Shown here: positions 27,960-35,584 of the stretch, one piece after another
Layout of the letters: each line of letters starts with the position of its first letter
Position numbering within the stretch: position 1 is the stretch's first letter
Assembly: GCA_045593405.1 (NCBI GenBank)
Contig: JAZNWN010000003.1
Coordinates: 136,089 to 200,088 of the forward strand
From: UMGS1933 sp045593405
Lineage (GTDB): Bacteria; Bacillota; Clostridia; TANB77; CAG-508
Reading direction: 5' to 3'
DNA: 64,000 nt
Made by a program: the position numbers and the translations under genes
Notes under the pieces: model-generated
Databases searched by the model: none
Told to the model about the DNA's origin: nothing
The model's input: only the letters and a program-made list of their open reading frames with translations

Positions 27960-28391
27960 ATGGAAAAAAATTACGATAATGAAATGAAAATAGAGTTTAT
28001 AAGTAATCCGAATAATGAGGCATTTGCTAGGATTTCTGTTGCAAGTTTTGTTGCAAGCTTGGATCCTACAATAGAAGAAATTTCAGATATAAAAACTGCA
28101 GTATCAGAAGCAGTTACAAATTCAATAATACATGGATATGAAAATACAAGAGGATTAGTCAAAATAAAGGCTAGAATAATACATAATACAATTGAATTGG
28201 AAGTAATAGATAATGGGAAAGGAATAGAAGATATAGAAAGAGCAAAAGAAGCTTTATATACTACAAAACCTGAACTTGAAAGGTCAGGAATGGGTTTTAC
28301 AATAATGGAAAGTTTTATGGACGAAATGCAGGTTAAATCTACTGTAGGAGAAGGAACTACAGTATTTATGAAAAAAATTATTAAAAATTAA
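27960..28391 (+). CDS. spoIIAB: Anti-sigma F factor SpoIIAB
   Basis: The 143-residue GHKL-type kinase binds SigF and phosphorylates SpoIIAA. The N box is SEAVTNSIIHGYEN (about 49-62), the G1 box VIDNGKGIEDI (about 81-91) and the G2 region RSGMGFTIMESFMDE. GGAGGAAAGCAA precedes the ATG, 11 bases after spoIIAA. It is complete and normal in length. Confidence 0.95.
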   Translation: MEKNYDNEMKIEFISNPNNEAFARISVASFVASLDPTIEEISDIKTAVSEAVTNSIIHGYENTRGLVKIKARIIHNTIELEVIDNGKGIEDIERAKEALYTTKPELERSGMGFTIMESFMDEMQVKSTVGEGTTVFMKKIIKN

Positions 28392-28416
28392 ATATATTAT
28401 TACAAAAGGAGAAAAC

Positions 28417-29137
28417 ATGTACGAAACGAATACTGAAGATATTATTAAGGCACAAGAAAAATCAGAAGAAGCAATGGAAAAAATAGTAACAAATAATTCA
28501 GGATTAGTATGGAGTATAGTAAATAGATTTTTAGGTAGAGGCTATTCAAAAGAAGAATTATACCAAATAGGATGTATAGGGTTAATAAAAGCAGTGCAAA
28601 GATTTGATGTGAAATTTGAAGTAAAAATATCAACATTTGCAGTACCTTATATAATGGGAGAAATAAAAAGATTTATAAGAGATGATGGACCAATAAAAAT
28701 AAGTAGAAGTATAAAGGAATTAGGAGCAAAAATAAGAGAAATACAAAGGGATTACTTAGCTAAAAATGGAAAAGATATAAAAATATCTGAAATTGCAAAA
28801 ATATTAAATACAAATATAGAAGACATTGCAGTAGCACTAGATGCAAGTAAACCTTTAGACTCAATAGATGAAGAATTATATGAAGGAGATGAAACACAAA
28901 GTAAAATATCAAAAATAAGCAATAACAAAGATGAAATGGGGGAATTAATAAACAAAATAACAATAAGAAAGCTAATAAAAGAATTAGAAACAAGAGAACA
29001 AGAAATAATAGTATTAAGATATTTCAAACAAAAAACTCAAGTAGAAGTAGCAAAAGCTCTTCGGAATATCACAAGTGCAAGTCTCTAGAATAGAGAAGAA
29101 AATTTTATTAGAAATGCGAAAAAAGATTGCGATTTAA
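28417..29137 (+). CDS. sigF: Sporulation sigma factor SigF, +1 frameshift at CGG
   Basis: SigF directs forespore transcription and follows spoIIAB. Regions 2 (GLVWSIVNRF to FAVPYIMGEIKRFIRDDGPI) and 3 are intact, and region 4 starts with LETREQEIIVLRYF. In the original frame the protein ends at ALRNITSASL, within the second helix of region 4.2. Skipping C29062 gives EVAKALGISQVQVSRIEKK and ILLEMRKKIAI, the textbook -35-binding helix-turn-helix, with a stop at 29137 and 239 residues. Without the shift the factor could not recognise -35 elements, so sporulation would depend on frameshifting. Confidence 0.9.
29062..29065 (+). other. CGG +1 shift site in sigF (CTT-C-GGA)
   Basis: In-frame CGG after CTT. 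Skipping C restores LGISQVQVSR in region 4.2. Confidence 0.9.
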
Positions 29138-29169
29138 GTCAGAAAATGATAAATAGTGAGATTTTTTGC

Positions 29170-29311
29170 AGTCAGCTCCCATGGAGTAATTTTTTATATT
29201 TTTATCACTGCCCCATCCAAGAAAATGTAATTCGCTAACGCTCAAACATTTTCTAAGGCGGTCACCCCGGAGTCGTTCTAAAAATATAAAAAGCAACTCC
29301 ATTCGCGCTAG
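29170..29311. repeat. Group C structured repeat, copy 3 (reversed)
   Basis: The core GCCCCATCCAAGAAAATG to AGGCGGTCACCCCGGAG is conserved on the opposite strand. The terminal arms differ in sequence from other copies but still pair (GGAGTAATTTTTTATA with TATAAAAAGCAACTCC). The usual GCCAAA end is missing. Confidence 0.8.
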
Positions 29312-29325
29312 TTTATAAGAATATA

Positions 29326-29435
29326 GTAGCCAAACGCAGGGGTTTGATTTTTATTTTTGGAGGCAATCCTGGGTGTGGAAATCACGAGAAGGTTGCCGGA
29401 AATAAATAAAATTAACCCCCGACGAGATTTGGCGG
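29326..29435. repeat. Group C structured repeat, short copy 4
   Basis: The ends GTAGCCAAACGCAGGGG and CCCCGACGAGATTTGGCGG are intact, but the inner domain is replaced by a shorter hairpin (GGAGGCAATCCTGG to GAGAAGGTTGCCGG). With copy 3 it fills the 335-base space between sigF and spoIID; I see no gene there. Confidence 0.8.
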
Positions 29436-29472
29436 ATGTCTTTTTCTAATAAAATATGAAGTAAGGAGAAAA

Positions 29473-30451
29473 ATGAAAAAACTCATATTATTAATTTTAG
29501 CAATAGTACTCATATGTTTTATGCTTCCAATAATATTTACAAAAAAATACACACCTAAGCAAACAATCAGCGAAGTACAAAAAAATGAATATGATTATAA
29601 ACAATATAACACAATAAAGTTATTATATACAGAAACAGGAGAAATCAAAGAAATAAACATAGACGAGTACCTATATGGAGTTGTTTCTGCAGAAATGCCA
29701 GCAAATTTTCACGAGGAAGCATTAAAAGCTCAGAGCTTAGTTGCAAGAACATATACAATATATAAAATTATAAATGGAAGTAAACATGAAGGTGCAGATA
29801 TATGTAATTTGGCGAGTTGTTGCCAAGCGTGGATTTCAAAAGAAGACAGATTTGCAAAATGGGATGAAGGAGATGGTGAAACTAACTGGCAGAAAATAGT
29901 AACTGCAGTCGAGGCTACAAAAGGGGAAATAATTACATATAAAGGAAAACCAATAAATGCATTTTTTCATTCAAATAGTGGAGGAACAACAGAAACAGCA
30001 ACTAATGTATGGGGAGGAACAAATTACCCATATCTACAAACTGTAGAAACATCAGGAGAAGATGCATATACACAATATAGTTCAAATGTTACATTAACTA
30101 AAGACGAAGTAACACAAAGAATAAAAGAATATCATCGGAGATATACAAATAAATTTTGAAAATGAAAATGAAATACAAATTTTAGAAAATACAGAAAGTG
30201 GAAGAGTAAAAACAATTAAATTTGGAAATATACAAATTTCAGGGGTTGAAACAAGAACAATTTTTGGATTAAGGTCTGCTAAATTTTCAGTAAAAGTGGA
30301 AGGCGATAATGTGATTTTTGAAGTTTTAGGTTATGGCCATGGCGTTGGAATGAGCCAAACAGGTGCAGACAGCATGGCAAAACTTGGAAATAATTATGAA
30401 GCCATAATAAAACATTATTATACTGGTGTAGAAATTGAAAATGTGTCTTAA
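29473..30451 (+). CDS. spoIID: Stage II sporulation protein D, +1 frameshift at CGG
   Basis: SpoIID is a membrane-anchored lytic transglycosylase that cuts peptidoglycan during engulfment. It has an N-terminal signal anchor (about 3-23), EYLYGVVSAEMPANFHEEAL (about 57-76) with the catalytic-type Glu, and SNSGGTTETATNVWGG. The original frame ends at KEYHRRYTNKF. Skipping C30136 gives YHGDIQINFENENE, then GLRSAKFSV and GYGHGVGMSQTGADSMAKLG through to a TAA at 30449. That is the conserved SpoIID C-terminus, 325 residues in all. GTAAGGAGAAAA precedes the ATG. Confidence 0.9.
30136..30139 (+). other. CGG +1 shift site in spoIID (CAT-C-GGA)
   Basis: In-frame CGG after CAT. Skipping C opens a further 104 residues that include the conserved GYGHGVGMSQ motif. 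Confidence 0.9.
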
Positions 30452-30519
30452 TTTTAGAATAAACTCGTAAAAAATGGAAATAATTTTACTAAAGATAAAA
30501 ATAAGGAGGCACGATAATC

Positions 30520-31305
30520 TTGAGAAGAGAAAGAAGACCAAGATTTAGAAGTTATAAATTTTTTTATATTACAGGTATAGTAGCAGTTTTTTTAGCAATA
30601 CTGCTTGTAATTTTATATAATGTTTATAACAAAAAATTAAACGATATTTCAGAAAGCATGTTATCTTCGGAACGAATAATTGGATTAGTTCCAAATACTG
30701 CAGAGGATGTGACAAATCCAGTTGAAACAACAGGAAGTACTATAAGTAAAACTATTGAACAAGCGCAAGAAGAATTAATAAATAGTATAGAAGAAAATAA
30801 TGTAGAAAGTGAAACTATATCTACAAATGAAACAGAAACTACAGAAGTGCAAAGTGCTTCAACAGAGGTAAAAAATGAGGAAAAAGAAGTAAAAAGAGAA
30901 CTATCTTTTTCATATCCAGTAGAAGGCGAAGTTTCAAGAGAATTTGCAATGGAAGAACTAATATATTCAGAAACACTAGATGAATGGACTGTCCATCAAG
31001 GATTTGATATTAAAGCAGATAGAACAACTGTAGTAAAATCTGCAGAAGAGGGAACAGTAACAGCAATAAAGAATGATCCAAGATTTGGATTGACAATAAT
31101 AATAGAGCATGAGAATGGGTATAAAACAGTATATTCGAACTTGTTATCAACAGAATTTGTATCAGAGGATGAAAAAGTAGAAAAAGGGCAAAGCATTGGA
31201 ACAGTTGGAAATTCTGCAGTTTTTGAAATTGCAGACGAACCACATTTACATTTTGAAATGTTAAAAGACGGAGAATACGTAGATCCGAAATTGTATTTAA
31301 AATAA
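30520..31305 (+). CDS. SpoIIQ-like M23 peptidase-domain protein
   Basis: The 261-residue protein has a basic N-terminus, one membrane anchor (about 14-36), a Thr/Glu/Ser-rich linker and a C-terminal LytM/M23 domain. It keeps HQGFD (about 162-166) and HLHFE (about 243-247), so the zinc ligands look intact. Next to spoIID it is best read as SpoIIQ, the forespore partner of the engulfment complex. The TTG start lies about 10 bases after AAGGAGGC. Another M23 endopeptidase is possible, but the placement favours SpoIIQ. Confidence 0.82.
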   Translation: MRRERRPRFRSYKFFYITGIVAVFLAILLVILYNVYNKKLNDISESMLSSERIIGLVPNTAEDVTNPVETTGSTISKTIEQAQEELINSIEENNVESETISTNETETTEVQSASTEVKNEEKEVKRELSFSYPVEGEVSREFAMEELIYSETLDEWTVHQGFDIKADRTTVVKSAEEGTVTAIKNDPRFGLTIIIEHENGYKTVYSNLLSTEFVSEDEKVEKGQSIGTVGNSAVFEIADEPHLHFEMLKDGEYVDPKLYLK

Positions 31306-31316
31306 TTTACAAATTA

Positions 31317-31344
31317 TGTAGGGGCGGCTATTGGCCGTCCGCTC
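31317..31344. repeat. Short palindromic repeat (group B)
   Basis: TGTAGGGGCGGCTATTGGCC and GTCCGCTC form a hairpin downstream of the spoIIQ-like gene. Confidence 0.6.
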
Positions 31345-31379
31345 TTCAAGAAAAAAGTATAATTACATTATTGTAAAAA

Positions 31380-31525
31380 TCCGCCCAATCTCGTCGGGGT
31401 TATATATTTTATTTTTATCACTGACCCATCCAAGAAAATGTAATTCGCTTTGCTCAAACATTTTCTAAGGCGGTCACCCCGGAGTCGCTCTAAAAATAAA
31501 ATATATAAGCCCCTGCGTTGGGCTA
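31380..31525. repeat. Group C structured repeat, copy 5 (reversed)
   Basis: CCGCCCAATCTCGTCGGGGT on the left and GCCCCTGCGTTGGGCTA on the right are the reversed ends. The core CCATCCAAGAAAATGTAATTCG to GGCGGTCACCCCGGAG is kept. The outer pair is GCCCAA with TTGGGC, where other copies have GCCAAA with TTTGGC: an apparent compensating change. Confidence 0.85.
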
Positions 31526-31565
31526 ACGAATAATTATTTAAAATAAAACTATATTGTATTAGATA

Positions 31566-31994
31566 TTATAAAAATTTTTTTAATTTTTCCACACTTTCTT
31601 CTTGATAAGTTACAAAATCATTTATTAAATTTTTAACATCAGTGTCTAAATCGTCATGAGCATTTAAAATTCTTCTACCTTCAATAATTCCCATATTTGT
31701 ACCTTGCATTAAAATTTCTGAAAGTTTAGAATCAGTTTTATCTTTAATAGTATTTGTTTGAATTCCATACCATAGCATAGCTTTTTGACCTAAACTGTAA
31801 TCACCAGGCTCAACATTATAATTAGCAAAAGCAGAATTAACTTTATCTAAAATATTATTATACATACTATACTCATGTTTTAAATAGTCAGACATTTGAG
31901 CAGTTTCTGCTTTATCTTGAAGATAAGAAATAGAATCCATTCCCATTTTTACACCTTTACAAATTTCCTTTAAAGCTTCAACATTTTTATCCAT
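31566..31994 (-). CDS. All-helical protein of unknown function
   Basis: The 142-residue soluble protein is predicted to be almost entirely helical, with no signal or membrane segment: MDKNVEALKEICKGVKMG, then a long stretch around SDYLKHEYSMYNNILDKV, then KLSEILMQGTNMGIIEGRR. The spacing resembles a four-helix bundle such as ferritin-like or spore-coat-associated DUFs, but I cannot name the family. AAAAAGGAGGTTTTT precedes the start on the minus strand, a very strong ribosome site. It is transcribed against its neighbours. Confidence 0.7.
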   Translation of the reverse strand: MDKNVEALKEICKGVKMGMDSISYLQDKAETAQMSDYLKHEYSMYNNILDKVNSAFANYNVEPGDYSLGQKAMLWYGIQTNTIKDKTDSKLSEILMQGTNMGIIEGRRILNAHDDLDTDVKNLINDFVTYQEESVEKLKKFL

Positions 31995-32040
31995 AAAAAC
32001 CTCCTTTTTATTTTAGTTTTTACTTAATTTTAATAAATAT

Positions 32041-32132
32041 ACGTATTTTGTATTTTGCTTTTTTGAAATATTTCTACAAAGATAAACTAAAAATGTGAAA
32101 CACTAAACACCAAAATCCAAATACAAAATAAG
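32041..32132. repeat. A/T-only hairpin repeat (group E)
   Basis: TATTTTGTATTTTGCTTTTT and AAATCCAAATACAAAATAAG arms flank an AT-rich centre between the divergent genes at 31566 and 32201. Confidence 0.65.
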
Positions 32133-32200
32133 TATTTGACAATAATTTATAAAAATAATATACTAAATAAAATATTATAGTAGAAAGGGAGAGAACACAC

Positions 32201-32486
32201 ATGGAAGAAATATTAACAGTAAAAAATATAATAATATATTTACTAGCAATTAATATTATAACATTTTTTAGTATGGGAATAGATAAATATAAAGCAAAAA
32301 AAGGGAGATGGAGAACACAAGAGAAAACTCTATTTACATTAGTAGCTTTAGGTGGAGGAATAGGACGGAATTGCAGGAATGTATTTTTATAAACATAAAA
32401 CTAAAAAGTCTAGATTTTACATAGGTTTTCCGTTAATTATAATTATGCAAATATTACTTTTAATAGTTGTTTTGACCGCTAAATAG
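32201..32486 (+). CDS. DUF1294 membrane protein, +1 frameshift at CGG
   Basis: DUF1294 proteins are small membrane proteins of about 90 residues and unknown role. Here IIIYLLAINIITFFSMGIDK and the hallmark DKYKAKKGRWRTQEKTL are followed by a stop soon after a CGG. Skipping C32366 gives GGGIGGIAGMYFYKHKTKKS then RFYIGFPLIIIMQILLLIVV, the rest of the domain, ending at TAG 32484-32486 with 94 residues. AAAGGGAGAGAACACAC precedes the ATG. Confidence 0.87.
32366..32369 (+). other. CGG +1 shift site in the DUF1294 gene (GGA-C-GGA)
   Basis: In-frame CGG after GGA. Skipping C restores the second half of the domain, including its final membrane segment. Confidence 0.87.
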
Positions 32487-32592
32487 CAATATATCAATAT
32501 AATAGTTGAATTAAAGCGAACAAACTTGATGTACACATAATTCTAAATAATAAAAAAACAAAAAAAACTATAAACAAAACAGGAGTTCAAAA

Positions 32593-32652
32593 TGTGAATA
32601 ACCAAAAACAATAAAACCTAGACAATACAAGTTATTCACAAACTTATCCACA
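32593..32652. promoter_or_regulatory. Cluster of three DnaA-box matches
   Basis: TTATTCACA occurs on the minus strand at 32593-32601 and on the plus strand at 32632-32640, and the perfect box TTATCCACA at 32644-32652. The last two are spaced 12 bases start to start. A stretch rich in TTACA/TTACAG follows (about 32676-32745). The whole gap 32487-32869 lacks genes. No dnaA, dnaN or other origin gene is near, so a DnaA-titrating or DnaA-regulated site is as likely as an origin. Confidence 0.55.
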
Positions 32653-32808
32653 GTTTACACAGAAATAAAAGAAGTATTACAAAACAGTTACAGAGGTATA
32701 CATAAACATTACAGAAATGTTACAAAAATATTACAAACAGCAAACAAAATTACCAAAAAATGACAAAAAAGGACTTAACCAAAACAATCAAAAAGATATA
32801 AAAAAAGA

Positions 32809-32837
32809 TTGCAAAAAATAATATAATAATCTATAAT
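32809..32837 (+). promoter_or_regulatory. Promoter of the second prepilin gene
   Basis: TTGCAA (32809-32814), a 17-base spacer and TATAAT (32832-32837) lie 32 bases before the ATG at 32870. Confidence 0.7.
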
Positions 32838-32869
32838 AAAAAAATAAATAAAAAATATAGGAGGAAAAA

Positions 32870-34106
32870 ATGAAAGGAACAAAAGAACAAAATTCAAAAA
32901 ACAAAATACCAAACACAAATAAAGGTATTACCTTAATTGCATTAGTAATTACAATAATAGTAATGTTAATACTAGTAGCAGTAACAATAACAACAGTCGT
33001 AAATGGAGGATTATTTGAATATGCCTCAAGAGCAGCAAGAGAAACAAACAGTGCAATAGAAGCAGAACAAACACTAGCGAATGGAAGAATTAAAGTAGAA
33101 GGAAAATGGTATGCATCAATAGATGAATATATAGCAGGAAATGAATTGGTATGGGAAGAAAATAAAGATAATTCATTTACAAATGTAAAAACGGGAACTA
33201 CAGTAAAAATAGGAGACTATGTAAATTATGACTGTGGTGTAGATAGCTATCAAGGTGAATGGAGAGTACTAGGAGTAGAAAAAGGACAACTATTGTTAAT
33301 GTCTGATGATGATGTAGAAAAAGATTATCCTTTATGGGATAAGGATGGGTATAACAATGGAGTAACATACTTAGATGAAATATGTGAAGAGTTTACAGAT
33401 AGAGAAATAGCAGTAAGTGGAAGAAGTATAAGAATAGAAGATATAAATAAAATTACAGGATATAATCCAACAGCAGTAGGAGGAGTAGAAGGTGCAATAT
33501 ATGCAGATGGAGAACATAATGAATATGGAAATAAAATAAAATATTGGATGGAATATCACGAAGAAAAAGAAAAATATTATGTATCATATAAAACAACAAA
33601 TGGATTAGAAAATGCAGACAATGAATTAGTTACAAGTTTTATACATGTTGATGGAACAAAGTTAGTAACAGAGGAAGAATATGATGAAGCAGAAGATAAA
33701 ACAGGAATAGCAAAAGAAATAATAATAGAGTGTACAGATTATGAGTATTATCCAAATTCTTTAAGTGAAAGTAGTACAATAGATGATGAAAATCCAGTAG
33801 GGATTGCAACAAATAGTCCCGCATATGACATGATATTTAAAAATTCAGATGGTAGTAAATCAGATTTTTTAATTGCTTCACAGACCAAAGGTTGTTATGA
33901 TGGCATTTTCGCCTGGGGATTCCATTCCATAAAAGATGGGTATAAAGATGTACATCATTGTTATTCTGACTGGAGTTACCGGAGTTGGTATTGGTCGTCC
34001 ATATACCCATGGTGTTAGAGCAGTAGTAACTCTTTCTCCAGATGTTACATTAACACTAGTAGAAGGAACAACAAATGAATATAATCCAACTCTAGCTACT
34101 AATTAA
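32870..34106 (+). CDS. Prepilin-like surface protein, +1 frameshift at CGG
   Basis: It has the prepilin-like segment KGITLIALVITIIVMLILVA (about residues 19-38) and the stalk VNGGLFEYASRAARETNSAI shared with the gene at 13805. A large variable extracellular part follows that I cannot assign. The original frame closes with YRSWYWSSIYPWC. Skipping C33980 gives YGVGIGRPYTHGVRAVVTLS then PDVTLTLVEGTTNEYNPTLA to a TAA at 34104, 411 residues. GVRAVVTLSPDV-type endings recur in this class of clostridial surface proteins. Its leader codons 8-18 coincide with a group E repeat sequence. AGGAGGAAAAA precedes the ATG. Confidence 0.8.
33980..33983 (+). other. CGG +1 shift site in the second prepilin gene (TAC-C-GGA)
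   Basis: In-frame CGG after TAC. Skipping C adds 41 residues ending just before a terminator. Confidence 0.8.
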
Positions 34107-34120
34107 ATAATATATATAAT

Positions 34121-34154
34121 AAAAAATGGTAAGATAAAAATCTTACCATTTTTT
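34121..34154 (+). terminator. Terminator of the second prepilin gene
   Basis: AAAAAATGGTAAGA pairs with TCTTACCATTTTTT. It lies 15 bases after the shifted stop but over 100 bases after the unshifted one, which supports the shifted frame. Confidence 0.88.
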
Positions 34155-34336
34155 GTAATAAATACACTTTTTTAAATAAAAACTCATTAAAATCTTGAAA
34201 ATTTGAATTACATAATGTATAATGTACTAGAATTATAAATGTTACAAAAATATTATATCTATATTACAATTTAATGAATTCTATTGACATATTTTAAAAA
34301 TCAAATAAAATATATAGGTATAAAAGAGGTTTAGAC

Positions 34337-34894
34337 ATGAGAGTAATTAGTGGCAAATCCAGAGGAAAGAAGTTAGTTTCCTTGGAAGGAGATAATACAA
34401 GACCAACATTAGATAGAGTAAAAGAAGCTTTATTTAATATAATACAATTTGATATTCAAAATGCAGTTGTTTTAGACTTGTTTGCAGGAACAGGAGCATT
34501 AGGAGTAGAAGCATTAAGTAGAGGGGCAAAGGAAGCAATTTTTTGTGATAAAGCACCTGAAGCAATAAAAGTAATAAAACAAAATGTTACTAATACAAAT
34601 AATTTGGATAAATCTACTATATTAAATAAAGATTATAATGAGATACTAGAAAATATATCAAAACAAAATAAAAAACTAGATATAGTTTTCTTGGATCCAC
34701 CATATAAAACTAATTTAGCAGTTGACGCATTGCAAAAGATAATTAATAAGAATATATTAACAGAAGATGGAATAGTTATTATAGAAACAGATGATATAAA
34801 TAAAGAAAAAGAAATTTTAAAAACAGAAAAAGTAGAAATTTTTGATAAGAGAAAATATGGAAGCGTATGGCTCATATTTATTCGAAAGGGGTAG
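34337..34894 (+). CDS. rsmD: 16S rRNA (guanine-N2)-methyltransferase RsmD
   Basis: The 185-residue SAM-dependent enzyme methylates G966 (E. coli numbering) of 16S rRNA. MRVISGKSRGKKL at the start, RPTLDRVKEALFNI (about 22-35), the SAM loop VLDLFAGTGALGVEALSRGA (about 50-69) and the catalytic motif VFLDPPYKT (about 118-126) are diagnostic. AAAGAGGTTTAGAC precedes the ATG. The next gene begins 4 bases after its stop, so the two are co-transcribed. Confidence 0.95.
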   Translation: MRVISGKSRGKKLVSLEGDNTRPTLDRVKEALFNIIQFDIQNAVVLDLFAGTGALGVEALSRGAKEAIFCDKAPEAIKVIKQNVTNTNNLDKSTILNKDYNEILENISKQNKKLDIVFLDPPYKTNLAVDALQKIINKNILTEDGIVIIETDDINKEKEILKTEKVEIFDKRKYGSVWLIFIRKG

Positions 34895-34898
34895 GAAA

Positions 34899-35357
34899 AT
34901 GGAAATTTTCACATTATTAGAAACTCTAGAGGACATAATGGAAAGAAGTAAAAGCATACCATTTACAGAAAAAGGAATTGTAGAAAAAGATGAAGTGTTA
35001 GAAATAGTTAAGGAAATAAGACTAAAGCTTCCAGATGAATTAAAACAAGCAAAGTGGGTAAAAGAAGAAAGAACAAGAATTTTAGAAGAAGCAAAAAAAG
35101 AAGCAGATGACATAGTAAGAGAAGCTGAAAATAGAATTATTGCAATGATTGATGAACATGAAATTACAAGAAAAGCATATGATCAAAAAGCAGAAATTAT
35201 AGAAACAGCAAATGAGATGTCAAGAGAAATTTCAAAAGGAACAAAAGACTATGCAGATGCAATACTTGCAAATTTAGAAAATGCAATAAACAACGTAAGT
35301 GTATCAATTAATGAAGCTATAAAAACAATAGAAATTAACAGAAAAGAACTTAAATAA
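34899..35357 (+). CDS. Coiled-coil protein resembling ATPase subunit H
   Basis: The 152-residue protein starts at the ATG after GAAAGGGGTAGGAAA. An in-frame ATG at 34842 lies inside rsmD and is unlikely. The middle (KWVKEERTRILEEAKKEADD, about 50-70) is a Lys/Glu/Ala-rich coiled coil like those annotated as vacuolar-type H+-ATPase subunit H or YlmF/DivIVA-like proteins. No ATPase genes are nearby, so an ATP-synthase role is doubtful. Its association with rsmD is seen in other clostridia, but the function is unknown. Confidence 0.7.
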   Translation: MEIFTLLETLEDIMERSKSIPFTEKGIVEKDEVLEIVKEIRLKLPDELKQAKWVKEERTRILEEAKKEADDIVREAENRIIAMIDEHEITRKAYDQKAEIIETANEMSREISKGTKDYADAILANLENAINNVSVSINEAIKTIEINRKELK

Positions 35358-35364
35358 TAATCTG

Positions 35365-35409
35365 AAAGTCAGAAAAATTAAATCTATGATTTAACCTTCT
35401 GACTTTTTT
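35365..35409 (+). terminator. Terminator after the rsmD pair
   Basis: AAAGTCAGAA and TTCTGACTTTTTT form the base and TTAAATC/GATTTAA the upper stem. Confidence 0.8.
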
Positions 35410-35442
35410 AAGTTTAGTCCAAATATATTTTTAGTATATTAT

Positions 35443-35560
35443 TAAGCCGTTTTGTATGTTTTATAAAAAATTACAATTCGACAGTCCTTTGAGACGGGGG
35501 AATACCCGCGTATGCCTTGGAGAATTTAATTTTTTATAAAACATACAAAAGGTAGGCTGA
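35443..35560. repeat. Structured ~118-bp repeat (group D), copy 2
   Basis: AAGCCGTTTTGTATGTTTTA and AAACATACAAAAGGTAGGCT pair as outer arms. The core GACGGGGGAATACCCGCG and TATGCCTTGGAGA matches copy 1. Compared with copy 1 the arms differ but remain complementary (TATGTTTTAT with ATAAAACATA). It lies just before ftsK. Confidence 0.85.
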
Positions 35561-35584
35561 ATAAATAATATAAAGGAGAAAAAA

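Noticed and set aside
32487..32869. Chromosomal origin of replication
   Set aside because: DnaA-box matches exist, but no dnaA, dnaN, recF or rpmH is near; kept only as a DnaA-box cluster.
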